In this document: one piece after another, positions 47,401 through 59,162 of the stretch
Numbering within the stretch: the first letter of the stretch is position 1
How the letters are laid out: each line of letters starts with the position of its first letter
DNA from: Panaeolus papilionaceus
Taxonomy: Eukaryota > Basidiomycota > Agaricomycetes > Agaricales
Assembly (NCBI GenBank): GCA_015501605.1
Contig: JADNRZ010000008.1
Location: forward strand, 1,674,001 to 1,738,000
Length of the DNA stretch: 64,000 nucleotides
Reading direction: 5' to 3'
The notes under the pieces: generated by a model
Seen by the model: only the letters and a program-made list of their open reading frames with translations
Databases searched by the model: none
What the model was told of the DNA's origin: nothing
Translations under genes and position numbers: made by a program

Positions 47401-49585
47401 GATTATGGGCCCCGATGGCCTGCTCTGTGCATGGCTGTTGACCTAGGATACTCATTGCCTGCTGAGCTTGCTTGCTGCATGAGAATGTCTTGCCACTATG
47501 GCAGACATTGTACTCAGGGATGCTGCATTTTTGCACACCCAGGTTGCTGCTTTAAGCGCACCTATGTTGCTGCAATTTTTGCACAACAAGGAGGACATCC
47601 TTCTGGCCTAAGCCTGAGAAATAATAGCACTGTTCATTGTTGCTTTTCTCTCATCACTATTGTTCATTTTACTGATGATTTTGCCTAACCAGAATTATGT
47701 CTTCCCAAATCACTCAACTCATTCCCAAACTTGACAGTGCCAACTGGCTTGAATGGAGCCTTTCTATGAAGAACTGGCTCAGGTCACAGGCACTGTGGCA
47801 AGTTGTCAATGGCAACCTCAAGAAGCCTGCTGATGACAAGACCACTGAGCTTGCTGAATGGTTGGAGAAGGACGATAAGGCACTTGGTTCCATTACCCTT
47901 TGTCTTACTCCTGCCTTGCTCCACCTCATCAAGGAGCCAGTCAAGGACTCCACTGGTGCAGTCACCACTCCTGGTACCACTGCTGCCAGTCTCTGGACTG
48001 ATCTTGAAGCTGCTTGTGGCAAGATTGGTGCTTCCACTATGTTCGCTGATGTCCATCACATTTTTAGTTTCTGTCTTTCTGGACTCAGTAATCCTGCCCC
48101 CCAACTCCATGAACTTGGACAGCTTTTTTGACAAACTGTCCACCAACGGTCATCCTCTTGATGACTTTTATAAGGCCATGATTGTCCTTGGTTCCATTCC
48201 CAACCGCTGGGAGCATATTGCTGCCACTGAACTCACTGTCACCAAAGCTGAAGACTTGGATTGGAAAGAAATCCAAGACAAGATCATCACTGAGTTTGAG
48301 TGCAAGCAGCTCTCTACTCCTGGAATGGCCAACAAGATCTCTCCTGTTCGTTGCAAGAAGCAGGACCCCCCCTTCAAGGGTAAAGGCCCTGCCCAGGACC
48401 CTTCCAAGTTCTCTGGAAACCGTGGTCATGGAGGTCGTGGAGGTTGAGGAGGTTGCAAGTTCAATCACAGTGGTGGACGTGGTGGCCACTCTGGTCACAA
48501 CCACACCCATTTTGTTCTCTCTGCTGCCTATGAACCTGCCCAACACACCACCTCCTCATCCAAACCTTCTCCTACACTCCTTGAGCATCTTGCCAACCCT
48601 TCCTCTATGGTTTTTAACTGTGTCCATGGCACTGGACCCATGCACATGGAAGCTGGCCCCTCTGCCTATGTTGAGGTCAACAATGCAAGGTCTCTTGCAG
48701 ATCGTCTTGAAGTCACTAAGACGATCCAAACCATGAAGAACCTTGACCTTGTCACCAACCACAGGGAGCCCAAGCTATCCATCGACATGGAGACTGAGGA
48801 CTTCTTCCCTCATCCTCCTTCTGATGATGAGGATGAAACCTCGTCCATGCCAGGTCTTGTTGAGTTTTACTCTGACAATGAGGACATTGTTAACCATGGA
48901 TTTTCCTCTGAAGAGGAATTTTATGTTGACAATGGCAAGAAGGCCCTTTTTGAAAGGCAAGCCTTTTCATCTATGCACCCTAACGATGCTAACTATTGTT
49001 CGCAGCACTTTGTTTTAGATGCGCGGGGTAGTTGTACAAGTAAATATATTGATCATTTTGCTTGTAATTCGTTAGGTTCTGTGGCTAGGTCCCAGAAATA
49101 TATTGATGAACATTCTCTCAATTGTGCACGATGTAAGGGCAAACACAGAGACAACAGAACTGTTGATTGGATCATGGATTCAGGTGCTTCACAGCACTTT
49201 ACTGGTGATCTAAGGGACTTTTCTGAGTATGAAACTGGTACCTTTGGAACAGTTTCAACTGCCAGTGGAATTGAGATGGTCACTGCACATGGCACAGTTA
49301 ATCTCATTGTTAAAGTCAAATCAGAAGATGGTTCTGTTGCTGAAAAGCACATTTCCCTCTCTCCCCTCTCTCCTGTCTTGTACTTCAAGTCCCTCAATCA
49401 GCATTTGCTGTCAATGGGCCAATTCTTTTCTAAAGGATTGACTATGGAAGGATGTCTTGGTAATATTTCCTTCTATAAAGGCAAGCAGTTAGCATTCCAA
49501 TGCCGACCACATGTCTTAGATGAAACCATTTACTGGTTAACCTCAACAATTGTCAGAAACACTGCCAACTCTATTACAGAGTATG
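47401..49585 (+). pseudogene. Copia gag and protease region (disrupted)
   Basis: The gag frame starts at 47697 (MSSQITQLIPKLDSANWLEW), the usual copia gag opening, after ~300 bp of leader. A frame change in the C-run near 48094-48102 and a TGA at 48445 (in a Gly-rich stretch) break it. The frame then runs on through an acidic linker and CARCKGKHRDN, a partial zinc-knuckle-like motif, to the aspartic protease motif WIMDSGASQHFTGD near 49170. It ends at the next insertion in SITEY. The product would be capsid protein plus protease if intact. Confidence 0.87.
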
Positions 49586-50139
49586 TGTTACATCGTCTCT
49601 TTTTCCTCTTTATCTTTTCTTTATCTTATCAGGACTATTATCTCCCTTCATCTTATCTCCGTGTACTATCATCTCTCTTTGTACTTTTATCTCATCTATT
49701 TCCTATCTCCGGAGCCCCACATCATCCTCCTAACGCCGACTCTCACTCCACCTTCATTTCCACTGTTGCTCCACTTCTTTCTCCTATCTATGACTCATCT
49801 CCTTACTCATTTCTCTCACACCTATGACTCATTCTTACTGCGGACTATACTTCTGACTCATATACTTCTCACCTTATCTACTTGGCATTTACACGCACAG
49901 CCTTGCTAGATATCTACATAAACACCGTAGTTTATACCCTTTGTTCTTTAGCTAGTTCTTTAACTTCGAATAGAACAACACTTCTATGATGATCTTACTC
50001 TTCTTGCTCTCTTCTAAGACAATACCAGTGTAGTGCGTGTACGCAGTGGCATTCTTAGAACGATATTGAACTTATCACGCAGAACGACCTTCTTCTGAAT
50101 CAACCCCTGATGAGCTCAAAGGCCTTAACTGCAAGCGCC

Positions 50140-50544
50140 TGTAAGGGCACCTCAGACACACACAAGTCCTGGGGGAGATCCAAAGATATATATCAGCTCT
50201 ACATAAATACAGGAAGTAGGCTCACCTGGGGGAGATCCAAAGAGAAAGAGATAAAGGATCAAACCCAGGTGAAACAGCTATTTAAGTGATGAGCTGGCAT
50301 TGGCATCAGCCTTGATGCCAAACAATGCCTTTGGAAACAAACAAAGGGAAACACAAAGGAATGACTATGTAACAGTGGCAACAACTAAATAATGAATGAA
50401 TGGCAACTAAAGGAGAGTGTAATATAATATCTATGAGTCCATGATATGTCCAGATAATGAGATAGAGCAAAGGAAATGGAGAAAGGAGAGACAGAGAGAT
50501 GATAATAAGGAAAGGAATAGGAGGTAGCAGGAGATCCCCTGACA
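50140..50544 (-). repeat. Gypsy-1 3' LTR
   Basis: Plus strand starts TGTAAGGGCACC and ends GATCCCCTGACA. 405 bp, no difference from the other LTR found by eye. Confidence 0.95.
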
Positions 50545-50555
50545 TTACCCCCCCT

Positions 50556-53500
50556 CTAGGATTGCTTCGCCCTCGAAGCATGAAGTCCAGTCTGTTTATA
50601 AGGAATGTGAGTATAGGTGGTCCTGATAACCTTTGGAGCCTTAGGATTCTCTGCATAGAAGTCCCTGATGAGGTCAGGAGCATGGACATCGCCAGCTGGT
50701 TCCCAAGAATTCCAACCAGCATCGTATCCTTCCCATTTGATCAGGTATCGGAGTTTGCCTCTGATGAACTTGCTGTTCAAAATCTTCTCCACAACAAACT
50801 CTTCAACATTGTCAACAAGCACAGGAGGTGGGGGTAGCTTGGCTCTTCGACCAGAGATAGGATCAAAAGGAGCAGGTGTGAGTCTGACAACATGGAAGAC
50901 TGGATGGATGCGGGAGAGGGATTTAGGAAGCTGAAGACAGTAGGCATTCTTTCCAACACTAGAAATGACTGGGTAAGGACCAACTCGCTTGTGGGAGAGC
51001 TTCTTGGATGGCTGAGTGGTTTGGATGTCTGAGGCATCAAGGTAGACACGATCTCCAGGCTTGATCTCAGGAGCCTTGGTGCGACGCTGGTTGTAGTACC
51101 TAGCCATGTCCTCCTTAGCAGCTGCTAAGGCAGCACGTGCTTCCTCAAGAGCAGTCTTCATCCTATCAGTGAACTCATTCACAGTCTCCATCTGGGAGGG
51201 AGGAAGAGGTTCAAAGCCCATGCGAGGATGCTGACCAGAGTCTAGAAGGAAGGGAGTCTGCTGGGTGGAGGAGTGGACATGGTTGTTGTAGGCAAACTCA
51301 GCCATGGAAAGGATGTCGTACCAGTCGTCCTGTCGCTCAGAGATGTAGAGCCTGAGGTATTGTTCCAACTCCTGGTTGACACGCTCAGTCTGTCCATCAG
51401 TTTGAGGGTGATAGGCAGTGCTACGAGCTGGCTCAATCCCAAGCAGCCTGTAGAGTTCAGTAGTGAACTCTGCAATGAACTGTGGACCGCGATCAGAGAC
51501 TACCTTGGATGGGAGGCCATGGAGTTTCCAGATATGGTCACGATACATGCGGGCAGTGCCTAGGGCAGAGACAGTGGTAGTGGTAGCAGTGAAGTGGGCG
51601 CGTTTGGAAAGGGAGTCAACAACAACCATGATGGCATCATAACCATTGGACTCAGGAAGCTCGACAATGAAGTCCACACTGATATGGTCCCAACGGCGGT
51701 CAGGAACAGCAAGGGGCTCAAGCTCTCCAAGGGGTCGCTGCCTGATGGTCTTGGTCCTAAGACACATGTCACAGGTGCTGGTGTAGAGTCCAATGAACTT
51801 AGACATGCGTGGCCACCAGTAGTTCCTAGACACAAGCTCCAAGGTCTTCCAACGTCCAGGGTGTCCAGCAAGAGTGGAGTCATGACAGAGAGCCACAATG
51901 CGACAACGAAGATCACCACCTGGTGGAACATAGAGCTTTCCACAGAAGTAGATAAGACCATCAGCTTCATCCCACTCTGAGGAGCGAAGAGACTGAGATC
52001 CAGTCTTTCTGAGTGCCTTGACTGCCTTGGCCACAGTGTCCTCAAGATCAGAGGCCTCCTTGGAATGTCGACGGATCTCACGAACCAGAGAGCGTTCCTG
52101 TCCAACAAATTCCAGACCTTCTAGTGCACGAACTGCAAACATCCCTGGGGTGAGGAGGGTGATGTTCTGGTTGTCACGTTCACTAGAACCATGGTCAGAC
52201 CGACGTGAGAGGGCATCTGCTTTTCCCATAGTAGCTCCTGCCTTGTGCTGCATGACGAAGTCAAAGCGCGCCAGAGTGAGAGACCAGCGGGCTTGCCTGC
52301 GGTTGAGGTTCTGAGACGACATGAAGTACTCCAAGTTCTTGTGGTCAGTCCAGATCTCAAACTTGTGGCGGGCACCCTCAAGGAAGTGTCTCCATTCCTG
52401 CAAGGCTCGAATGATTGCAAGCATTTCCTTGTCATGAATCTCATAGTTCCTTTCGACAGGAGAGAGTGACTTGGAGAAGAAAGCAATGGGATGCCACTTT
52501 CCATCTTCTGGAGACTGTTGAGAGAGTACAGCACCAGTGGCAAAGTCTGAAGAGTCAGCTTCAAGCCGGAAAGGGAGATCATCATTGGGAGCAGCAAGGA
52601 CAGGGGAAGAGGTGACAGCATCCTTGATGGACTGGAAGGCAGTAGCAGCAGCAGGAGACCAGGAAAACTCAGTGGAGCTCTTGGTAAGGTCAAAGAGGGG
52701 ACGTGCATGGTGAGAGAAGTCCTTGATGAACCGTCGATAGAAGTTGGCAAAACCCAGGAAAGATTGGACTTCTTTCCTATTGGTGGGGGTGGGCCATTGA
52801 GCAACTCCAGCAACTTTGACAGGATCCATCTCGACTCGGTTCTCAGCAACAATAAGCCCAAGGTACTCAATGCGTGTCTTCTCAAACTCGCATTTCTCCA
52901 GGCGGAGGCAGAGACCATGTTCCTCTAGACGCTTCAGGACCCTATGAGTGACCTCTCGATGCTCAGGAATATCCTTGGTGAAGATCAGGATGTCATCCAG
53001 GTATACCACAACCACACCTTCGGAGATCATGTCTTGGAAGATCTCGTTCATCATGGTTTGGAAGGTGGCAGGACTGTTGGTGAGACCAAAGAACATGACA
53101 AGAGGTTCGAAGAGACCTCTGTGAGTGCGAAAAGCAGCCTTCCACTCATCTCCTTCTTTGATGCGGACATTGTTGAAACCCCAACGAATGTCAAGCTTGG
53201 TGAAGTAGCGCGCACCACGAAGTTGGTTGATAAGGTCAGAGATGAGAGGGAGAGGGTACTTGTTCTTCACAGTCATATCGTTGAGCATGCGATAGTCCTG
53301 GACCAGACGAAGGGAGCCATCCTTTTTCTTCACAAAGAAGACTGGTGATGCCATGGGGGATTTGGAGCGGCGAATCTTTCCCTGAGCCTCGTTCTCAGCG
53401 AGGAAGCGCTCAGCCTCTTCACATTCTGCAGGGTTTAATGGGTAAACCTTGCATCCCTTGGGTTGGGCTCCAGGAATGAGCTCAATCGCATGATCCCAAG

Positions 53501-55859
53501 GTCTTCTCTCAGGAAGCTTAAGAAACTCAGCTTCAGAGAAGACACAATGGAAGAGACTCTGATAGTCGGGGACTGGACCATGAGGTCAGGAAGGGAGAGT
53601 GGTCTGTTCTGGTTGAGGAGCAGAGTTACGCAAGAAACCTTCAGCCAGGCGTTGACTGATGGTTGAAGTAGCGTTGATATGCTCTTCAGCTTCCTCAGGG
53701 AGTAAGCCAGAAACCCAGACACGATCACCTTCCTCAAGATCAAATGGCAGATCAGAGGACTCGAGATCATCAGAATCTTCAGGGGAAGACTCTTCAGGGG
53801 TGAGAGAGGGGGCAGGACCAGAGCGGCAGGCATTCACCTTGGCTTCTTCCTTACGAGCAGCCTTCTTTTCCTCATTGAGTTCCTTCTTGCAACCAAAGCA
53901 TCGACTGCTAGGCTTGCAGCGAGACATCTTGACTTCTCCAGTTTCCCAATTGACTTCAGGATTGTGATCCCTGAACCAAGTGTATCCAATGATCAGCTTC
54001 TGCTTCCCTAAGCCAGTGACACAGAAGAGTGCACGTTCTGTGTGGCCGTTGTACCGCAGGATCAAGTGACCACCTCAGTAATTGAACCAGACTCGTTGAG
54101 TGTTCCATCCACGTTACGAACAGGGATGGGGCGGCTGAGCTTCCTGGTGGCAATTGGTTGGACTTGACGTACTCTCGATCAATGAACAGACCAGTAGCGC
54201 CAGTGTCGAGCAAGGCCTTAACAGATCGAGCCTCATGGGAGTTGGTGGTCTCTATCTCAACCTTCAGGTGAAGGGAGCTAGGTCCAGGTGCAAGAGAAGA
54301 GATGGTGCACGAGGATGGAAGGCGACGACATTCCCATTTGGAGCGACGAGGTAGGCGGGGCGGAGCAGAAGGATCATGGAGGGAGGATGGAGAGGAGGGA
54401 ACCTTGTCTTCATCTGGGAGAGATGGAGTCTCATCAACCAGAGGAGCATACCGATTACGAGAGTTGAGGATGACTTTGGGACAGGGTGGAGTTTGTGCAG
54501 GCGTTTGCACAGAGACTTCACTTGTCACAGGCTTTCGTAAGGGGGCATGAGTGGTGCGAATAGACAAAGGACCAGGGGAGGGGTCAAGGAAATGTGAGAA
54601 GGAAGGAGGAAGAGAAGAGAGTGGGCTAGGCACAGGAGGAGGGGCTGCGGATGGAAGGTGTCATTAGCAGCCAAGTTGAGAGCAACAAGGCGGGCCAATT
54701 CATACCAGCCAGAGGGATCGTTATGAGCTGGATGTGAAGCTACCCGCTTACTGAGATGATCAGTGATGGAGGGGTGGAGGCCACGACGGAACTTGACCAC
54801 AATGTAGGAGGGGTCAGAGTAGCCAGCTTCAGCAACAAGGTCACGAAAGGAGTCAACATAATCGTCAACAGAACGATCCCCTTGGAAGTAGGAGGTACCT
54901 TCCAAGATGAGGGCAGCAGTTTCCTGCTCACGCAAGGGGAAAAACTCTTTGCGAAAGTCTTCAGCAAAGTGGTCCCAGGTTGCGTAAGGAGAGGAACCTT
55001 CCTCAATGAGCTCAAAGATCCTGCAGGACCATAGAGCAGCTCGACCAGCAGACATGAATGTGAGGGCCCAACTAATCATGGTAGACTCATCAGGAAAGAG
55101 ATCTGGACGAAGTCTGAAGTATCCCATGAGAGAGTTGTAGAAGGCTTTGCCCTTGAGACGATCACCATCGTACCGGGGAGGAGGAGCTGGCCTAACCTTT
55201 TCTGCAATCATCAAAGGAGTCCCAAGACGATGAGAAGAAGGGGCAGAGGGATGCACTACTCCACTAGGATAACCAGAAGAGGCAGTGAGGAGAGGGGAAG
55301 ACACTATTCCACTGGGGCAACCAGAAGAGACAGTGGGGAGGGGAGGATCCACTCTATTGGATGACCGAATAGAAGTGGGGGGAAGAGGAAGACTACTACT
55401 AGAAGAAGAAGAAGAAGAAGAAGAATGTTCCATAGGTACACTAATAAAATGAGAAGAAGAAGAAAGAGGGTGAGGAGAAGGTGAAGATTGTTCCATGTTT
55501 ACACTAGGTAAAGGGAAAGAAGAAGAAGGGGAAAAGTTTCTATCTACAGTTCCATGGTTTAAAGAGTGTAGTATCCCATCTGTCAGCTGTCCAACAGAGT
55601 GGGAGGGGAGTGGGGGAAAAGTAGAAGAAACAGGAGAGGAAGAAGGGGAGGAAGAAGAAAGAGAAAGGGAAAGGGAAGAAGGAGGATTAAAGGTAGAAGA
55701 AAAATAATGAAGCAAGGAAAGAACAGAAGACCTCAAGTGGGAGATAGCTACCTGTTGGGATTCCTGCTGAGCAAGCATGGAGGATACCTGGTCTTCCAGG
55801 GAAGGCAACTGAGACAGAGAGACAGAAGCAGCTGGAGGTGGTGAAGTATGGAGATCCAT
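50556..55859 (-). pseudogene. Gypsy-1 gag-pol polyprotein with chromodomain (interrupted)
   Basis: Gag starts at 55859 (MDLHTSPPPAASV) and holds a retrotransposon gag domain (FRLRPDLFPDESTMISWALT, FRKEFFPLREQETAALIL). The frame shifts near 54.64 kb. Protease DTGATGLFIDREYVKSNQ follows, with further frame changes near 54.15 and 54.07 kb and an in-frame TGA at 53586-53588. From there to 50556 the frame is continuous: RT (PVFFVKKKDGSLRLVQDYR, YLDDILIF), RNase H, and integrase with an HHCC finger and DDE core (DFIVELPE, DRGPQFIAEF, ERVNQELEQYL). Last is a chromodomain (LRYLIKWEGYDAGWNSWEP). Chromodomains direct integration to marked chromatin. The breaks conflict with the element's youth. Confidence 0.92.
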
Positions 55860-55989
55860 GGTTGCCAGACAGGGAGAAGAGAGGAGAGGGAGAAAGCACA
55901 GAGTCTATAATGCAGCTGAACAGAAGAAGCAGAACAGAGGATGTAACAGACTGTATGCAGTCTCAGTCTCCAAGGTGACCTCTTTCTAC

Positions 55990-56394
55990 TGTAAGGGCAC
56001 CTCAGACACACACAAGTCCTGGGGGAGATCCAAAGATATATATCAGCTCTACATAAATACAGGAAGTAGGCTCACCTGGGGGAGATCCAAAGAGAAAGAG
56101 ATAAAGGATCAAACCCAGGTGAAACAGCTATTTAAGTGATGAGCTGGCATTGGCATCAGCCTTGATGCCAAACAATGCCTTTGGAAACAAACAAAGGGAA
56201 ACACAAAGGAATGACTATGTAACAGTGGCAACAACTAAATAATGAATGAATGGCAACTAAAGGAGAGTGTAATATAATATCTATGAGTCCATGATATGTC
56301 CAGATAATGAGATAGAGCAAAGGAAATGGAGAAAGGAGAGACAGAGAGATGATAATAAGGAAAGGAATAGGAGGTAGCAGGAGATCCCCTGACA
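55990..56394 (-). repeat. Gypsy-1 5' LTR
   Basis: Same 405 bp as the left LTR. The primer-binding site should start just inside, near 55989 downwards; I see GTAGAAAGAGG then TTGG-containing sequence but cannot assign the tRNA. Confidence 0.95.
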
Positions 56395-56417
56395 GCGCCC
56401 ATCGAGCTTTTGTAACA

Positions 56418-57807
56418 GTATGATCTTTGGCATAAGCGCTTTGGACATCTGTCTAAAGAAGCTTTGCGACATATGGGAGATTCAACTGCTAAGTTCCCTC
56501 CTAAACTCACTATTCCCAAAGAGAATCCTATATGCTGGGATGTGCTGAAGGCAAGATGCCATCACGATCCTTTCCTCTGTCTTTGACTCGTGCCTCTGCA
56601 CCCTTTGAAAGGATACACTCAGATGTAAAATCTTATCCAGTGAATTCCTACCATGGGTACAAGTACTATGTCAGTTTCTTTGATGACTATTCCTCCCATG
56701 CCTGGATTTCTTTGCTCAAAGAGAAATCAGACGTCCATGACGCCTTTGGTGACTTTCTGGCAATGCTGAAAACTCAATTCAGTGTCTCAGTAATCAAAGA
56801 ATGGCATTCTGATGGAGGGGGAGAGTTCAAATCAAAGGAATTCTTTAAAGACCTTCGTTTGAAGGGCATTACAGCGGTTTGCAAAAATGATGAGACTGAA
56901 CCTCTGTGTGTGAAAAGAAATTTAAGAAAGAGCAAAGCCCCTATCCTAGGGTTCAGCTCGAAAACTCTCTCTGGATGCATTTACACCTCTAAAATCACTT
57001 TTAATTGTCCAAAAAATAACTTAAAGTATTTCTTACATATTCGTGTAAATAATACAATTTTTATTTCAAAAATAATGCACCAACCATCCAGATTTCTGAT
57101 CAGTATGGGTGAAGGCATCATGTCAGAGTTGGATGTGCTCAGATTGGCCAAAAAAAATCATTTATAAATGTAAATTTAATTTGGCATTCGTGTATGAATA
57201 TTTACTTATGATAAAATATAATTTTCTTTCCTGAAACTGAGGTGCAAGTCCCAATTTACAGAGGAAACCTAAGTCTTGGGTTACTTTTTGTAATCACATT
57301 TACTTCACATGCTGAGAATTAGTCTCATCAATTTTGCAAACTGCTGTAAGATTACTCAGAGTGCGCCTCATACTCCTCAACAGAATGGGCATGCTGAGTG
57401 GTTTAACTAGACTTTGATGGATAAAGCTCAGGCAATGCGTCTTGACGCTTGCCTTCCTCAGTCCTGGTGGGAATTTGCTGTCGAACATGCACTTTATGTG
57501 TATAATTGTACCCCTATAGCTCGCCTCAAATGGAAAACTCCATTCGAGCTTATTCACAAGCAGAAGCCTGTGGTTTCCAACCTTAGAGTGTTTGGCTGTG
57601 GTGCCTATGTCTATTTACCTGAAGCAAAGTGCATCAATTCTCTATCCCCAAAATCAGAGATGATGTTACATCTAGGCTTTGCTGAAGGGTTTAAAGGCTG
57701 GCACTTCATGTGTCTTCACAACAACACAATCTTTGTTGGTACTACTGCTCAGTTTGATGAAGGGTACTTTCCCAAATGTCCAGATGTCAATCATCGTGGC
57801 AATCCGC
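56418..57807 (+). pseudogene. Copia GAG-pre-integrase and integrase (disrupted)
   Basis: From YDLWHKRFGHLSKEALRHMG (pre-integrase) the frame runs through the zinc-binding end (NPICW...C) into the integrase core: FERIHSDVKSY, WHSDGGGEFKSKEFF and, after the miniature element 56872-57350, QQNGHAEW. This gives the D, D and E catalytic residues. A TAG at 57408-57410 follows FN and kills the frame. The gypsy-2 element interrupts it after NHRGNP at 57807. TARLKWKTPFEL-type and GCGAYVYLPEAKCINSLSPK blocks confirm the family. Confidence 0.85.
56872..57350. mobile_element. 479-bp miniature inverted-repeat element with ATTA duplication
   Basis: The left end reads CAGCGGTTTGCAAAAATGAT; the right end reverse-complemented has CAGCAGTTTGCAAAATTGAT, an inverted repeat of about 26 bp after a 4-nt offset. 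ATTA flanks both sides (56868-56871, 57351-57354), and removing the element plus one ATTA restores the integrase frame (KGITQSAPHTP). No coding capacity. The superfamily is uncertain from a 4-bp duplication. Confidence 0.8.
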
Positions 57808-58599
57808 TGATGATGAGCGCAACGGTAGGAGGAGGAATGGGCAATGAACACAAAACCAAAATGTGGGTGGGAAACGAAGTGTGAGGGTGAGGGCGTTGGT
57901 GAGTGAGGTGAGTGATGAGAATGAGCGCTCATGTACGGGTTCGTGCAGTCCGGAGAGCTGAGGTTTGAAGAGGTAAGCTGGGGGCGATGGAGAGGGCTTC
58001 AGGTTGGCAACGGCGACACTGAGAGACGAAACGAAGCGATAAGAGAGCAGAAACCGGTGACAGTGGCAACTAGGAACGAAAGCCAACGATGGTGGCTACA
58101 TAGGACGACGAGGAGACGAAGAATAAGCAATAAAATCGAACCAGACACAGCTGGCGACGCTGAGAGACTGAGAGACGACGAAATACAACTGAAATCGAAC
58201 CAGACGACGGCTGGTATGACTGCTAAGGCGAAAAGAGAGTGGAACGAAGCTCAGACACGAAAATATGGGGGGTAAGAATGATCTGCTTTTCCCAGGTAGG
58301 CTATGATACAAAGATATTGTAGCTACTGGAAAATGTATCTACAACAAGAGAAAACAATTGAATAATGATGGAGGTTGTCATATGAAACAAAGAAACAACA
58401 GATGGAACAATGGTTTTGAATAAATTAATGAAAAGAAGTCATGAAATTGTAAAGATGGTTGGTAGTGCAGGCGTGATAGTGTGCGTGTGTGAGCGCTATA
58501 CTGATGCCGTGGCCTAGGCGCTTGAACGGCAAGTCACTGAATTAGTCCAAAAACGTACAAAGGCGCGAAAACGGAGAGAGATGGGCGCGCAGCTCATCA
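57808..58599 (-). repeat. Gypsy-2 3' LTR (full length)
   Basis: Plus strand starts TGATGATGAGCGC and ends GCGCAGCTCATCA; the ends form a TGATGAGC/GCTCATCA inverted repeat. The open frame at 57931-58275 lies inside the LTR, recurs in the other LTR and is not treated as a gene. Confidence 0.9.
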
Positions 58600-59162
58600 T
58601 ATTCCCCTCTTGCTGAAACTGTGACTGTCCCCAGTCACCTACTATGAAGAATCTACGAAGAAATATGAAGATAGTGAAAGAAAATAATGGAGGAACTGAA
58701 ATAGAATGAAAAACAGCGATGTTGAATGAAATAAAGTGACCTGAGTATTGATGAAATGTGAAACTAAAGGTGCACCACTGAGTGGAAAGGCAAAATTCGG
58801 GCGCGAAAATGAGTAAAACAGAGCATTGAAACAGTGGGGACGTGGCAAAGGAGTGTCAGGCAGCTATATACGAGTTGAATCAAATCAAAGATGGCCAATT
58901 TCGAATGAAAAACGACTGAGTAATGTTAAAACAAAATAAAGAAAAAAGGTGAACCCTCAGTAGATCTTCATAGGGTTACTGCGGCATCGTAAACAAGCCG
59001 CGAAATGGAACGGGAATGGGGAATGAGAGTGATGGAATAAAATTAGGATAACAAAAAGGCAAGGGAATAGGGAGAAAACGACGAAAATGAAAAGAAAAAA
59101 TCGAGAAAATGGGGAACTCAACATGTATCCCCCTCTTGCTGAAAAACCTTGACCCTCCGTGG
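58600..59162 (-). other. Gypsy-2 3' untranslated segment with two polypurine-like tracts
   Basis: Between the integrase stop and the 3' LTR. The tract GCAAGAGGGGAATA touches the LTR, and a second similar tract (GCAAGAGGGGGATAC) lies near 59126-59140. No gene seen. Confidence 0.6.

Larger units (their letters stand above)
50140..56394 (-). mobile_element. Ty3/gypsy chromovirus (gypsy-1), complete with identical LTRs
   Basis: LTRs 50140-50544 and 55990-56394 are both 405 bp and look identical base for base. Perfect GCGCC duplications flank the element (50135-50139, 56395-56399). The element reads on the minus strand: 5' LTR at the right, gag, protease, reverse transcriptase, RNase H, integrase and chromodomain, then a polypurine tract (AGAGGGGGGGTAA) abutting the 3' LTR at 50545. 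Length 6255 bp. Identical LTRs mean a very recent insertion. Confidence 0.95.
49586..56417. mobile_element. Foreign solo LTR (572 bp) with GTATG duplication, split by gypsy-1
   Basis: The two pieces are 49586-50139 and 56400-56417. The rejoined unit starts TGTTACATCG and ends TTTTGTAACA, with TGTTACA/TGTAACA inverted ends. Perfect 5-bp GTATG duplications flank it at 49581-49585 and 56418-56422. Removing it makes the copia frame continuous (ITEYDLWHKRF). The sequence is C/T-rich and unrelated to the other LTRs in the window, so it marks another retrotransposon family. Open frames through it are not genes. Confidence 0.9.

Noticed and set aside
48085..48546. Minus-strand frames across the copia gag
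   Set aside because: Antisense to gag coding sequence with clear copia features on the plus strand.
49560..49909. Hydrophobic Leu/Ser/Phe-rich frames that look like a membrane protein
   Set aside because: They read through the C/T-rich foreign solo LTR; the copia frame ends at the insertion point 49585.
57931..58275. 114-aa frame starting MYGFV, also at 63018-63362
   Set aside because: Both lie inside the gypsy-2 LTRs, which explains the duplication; no gag, pol or host features.
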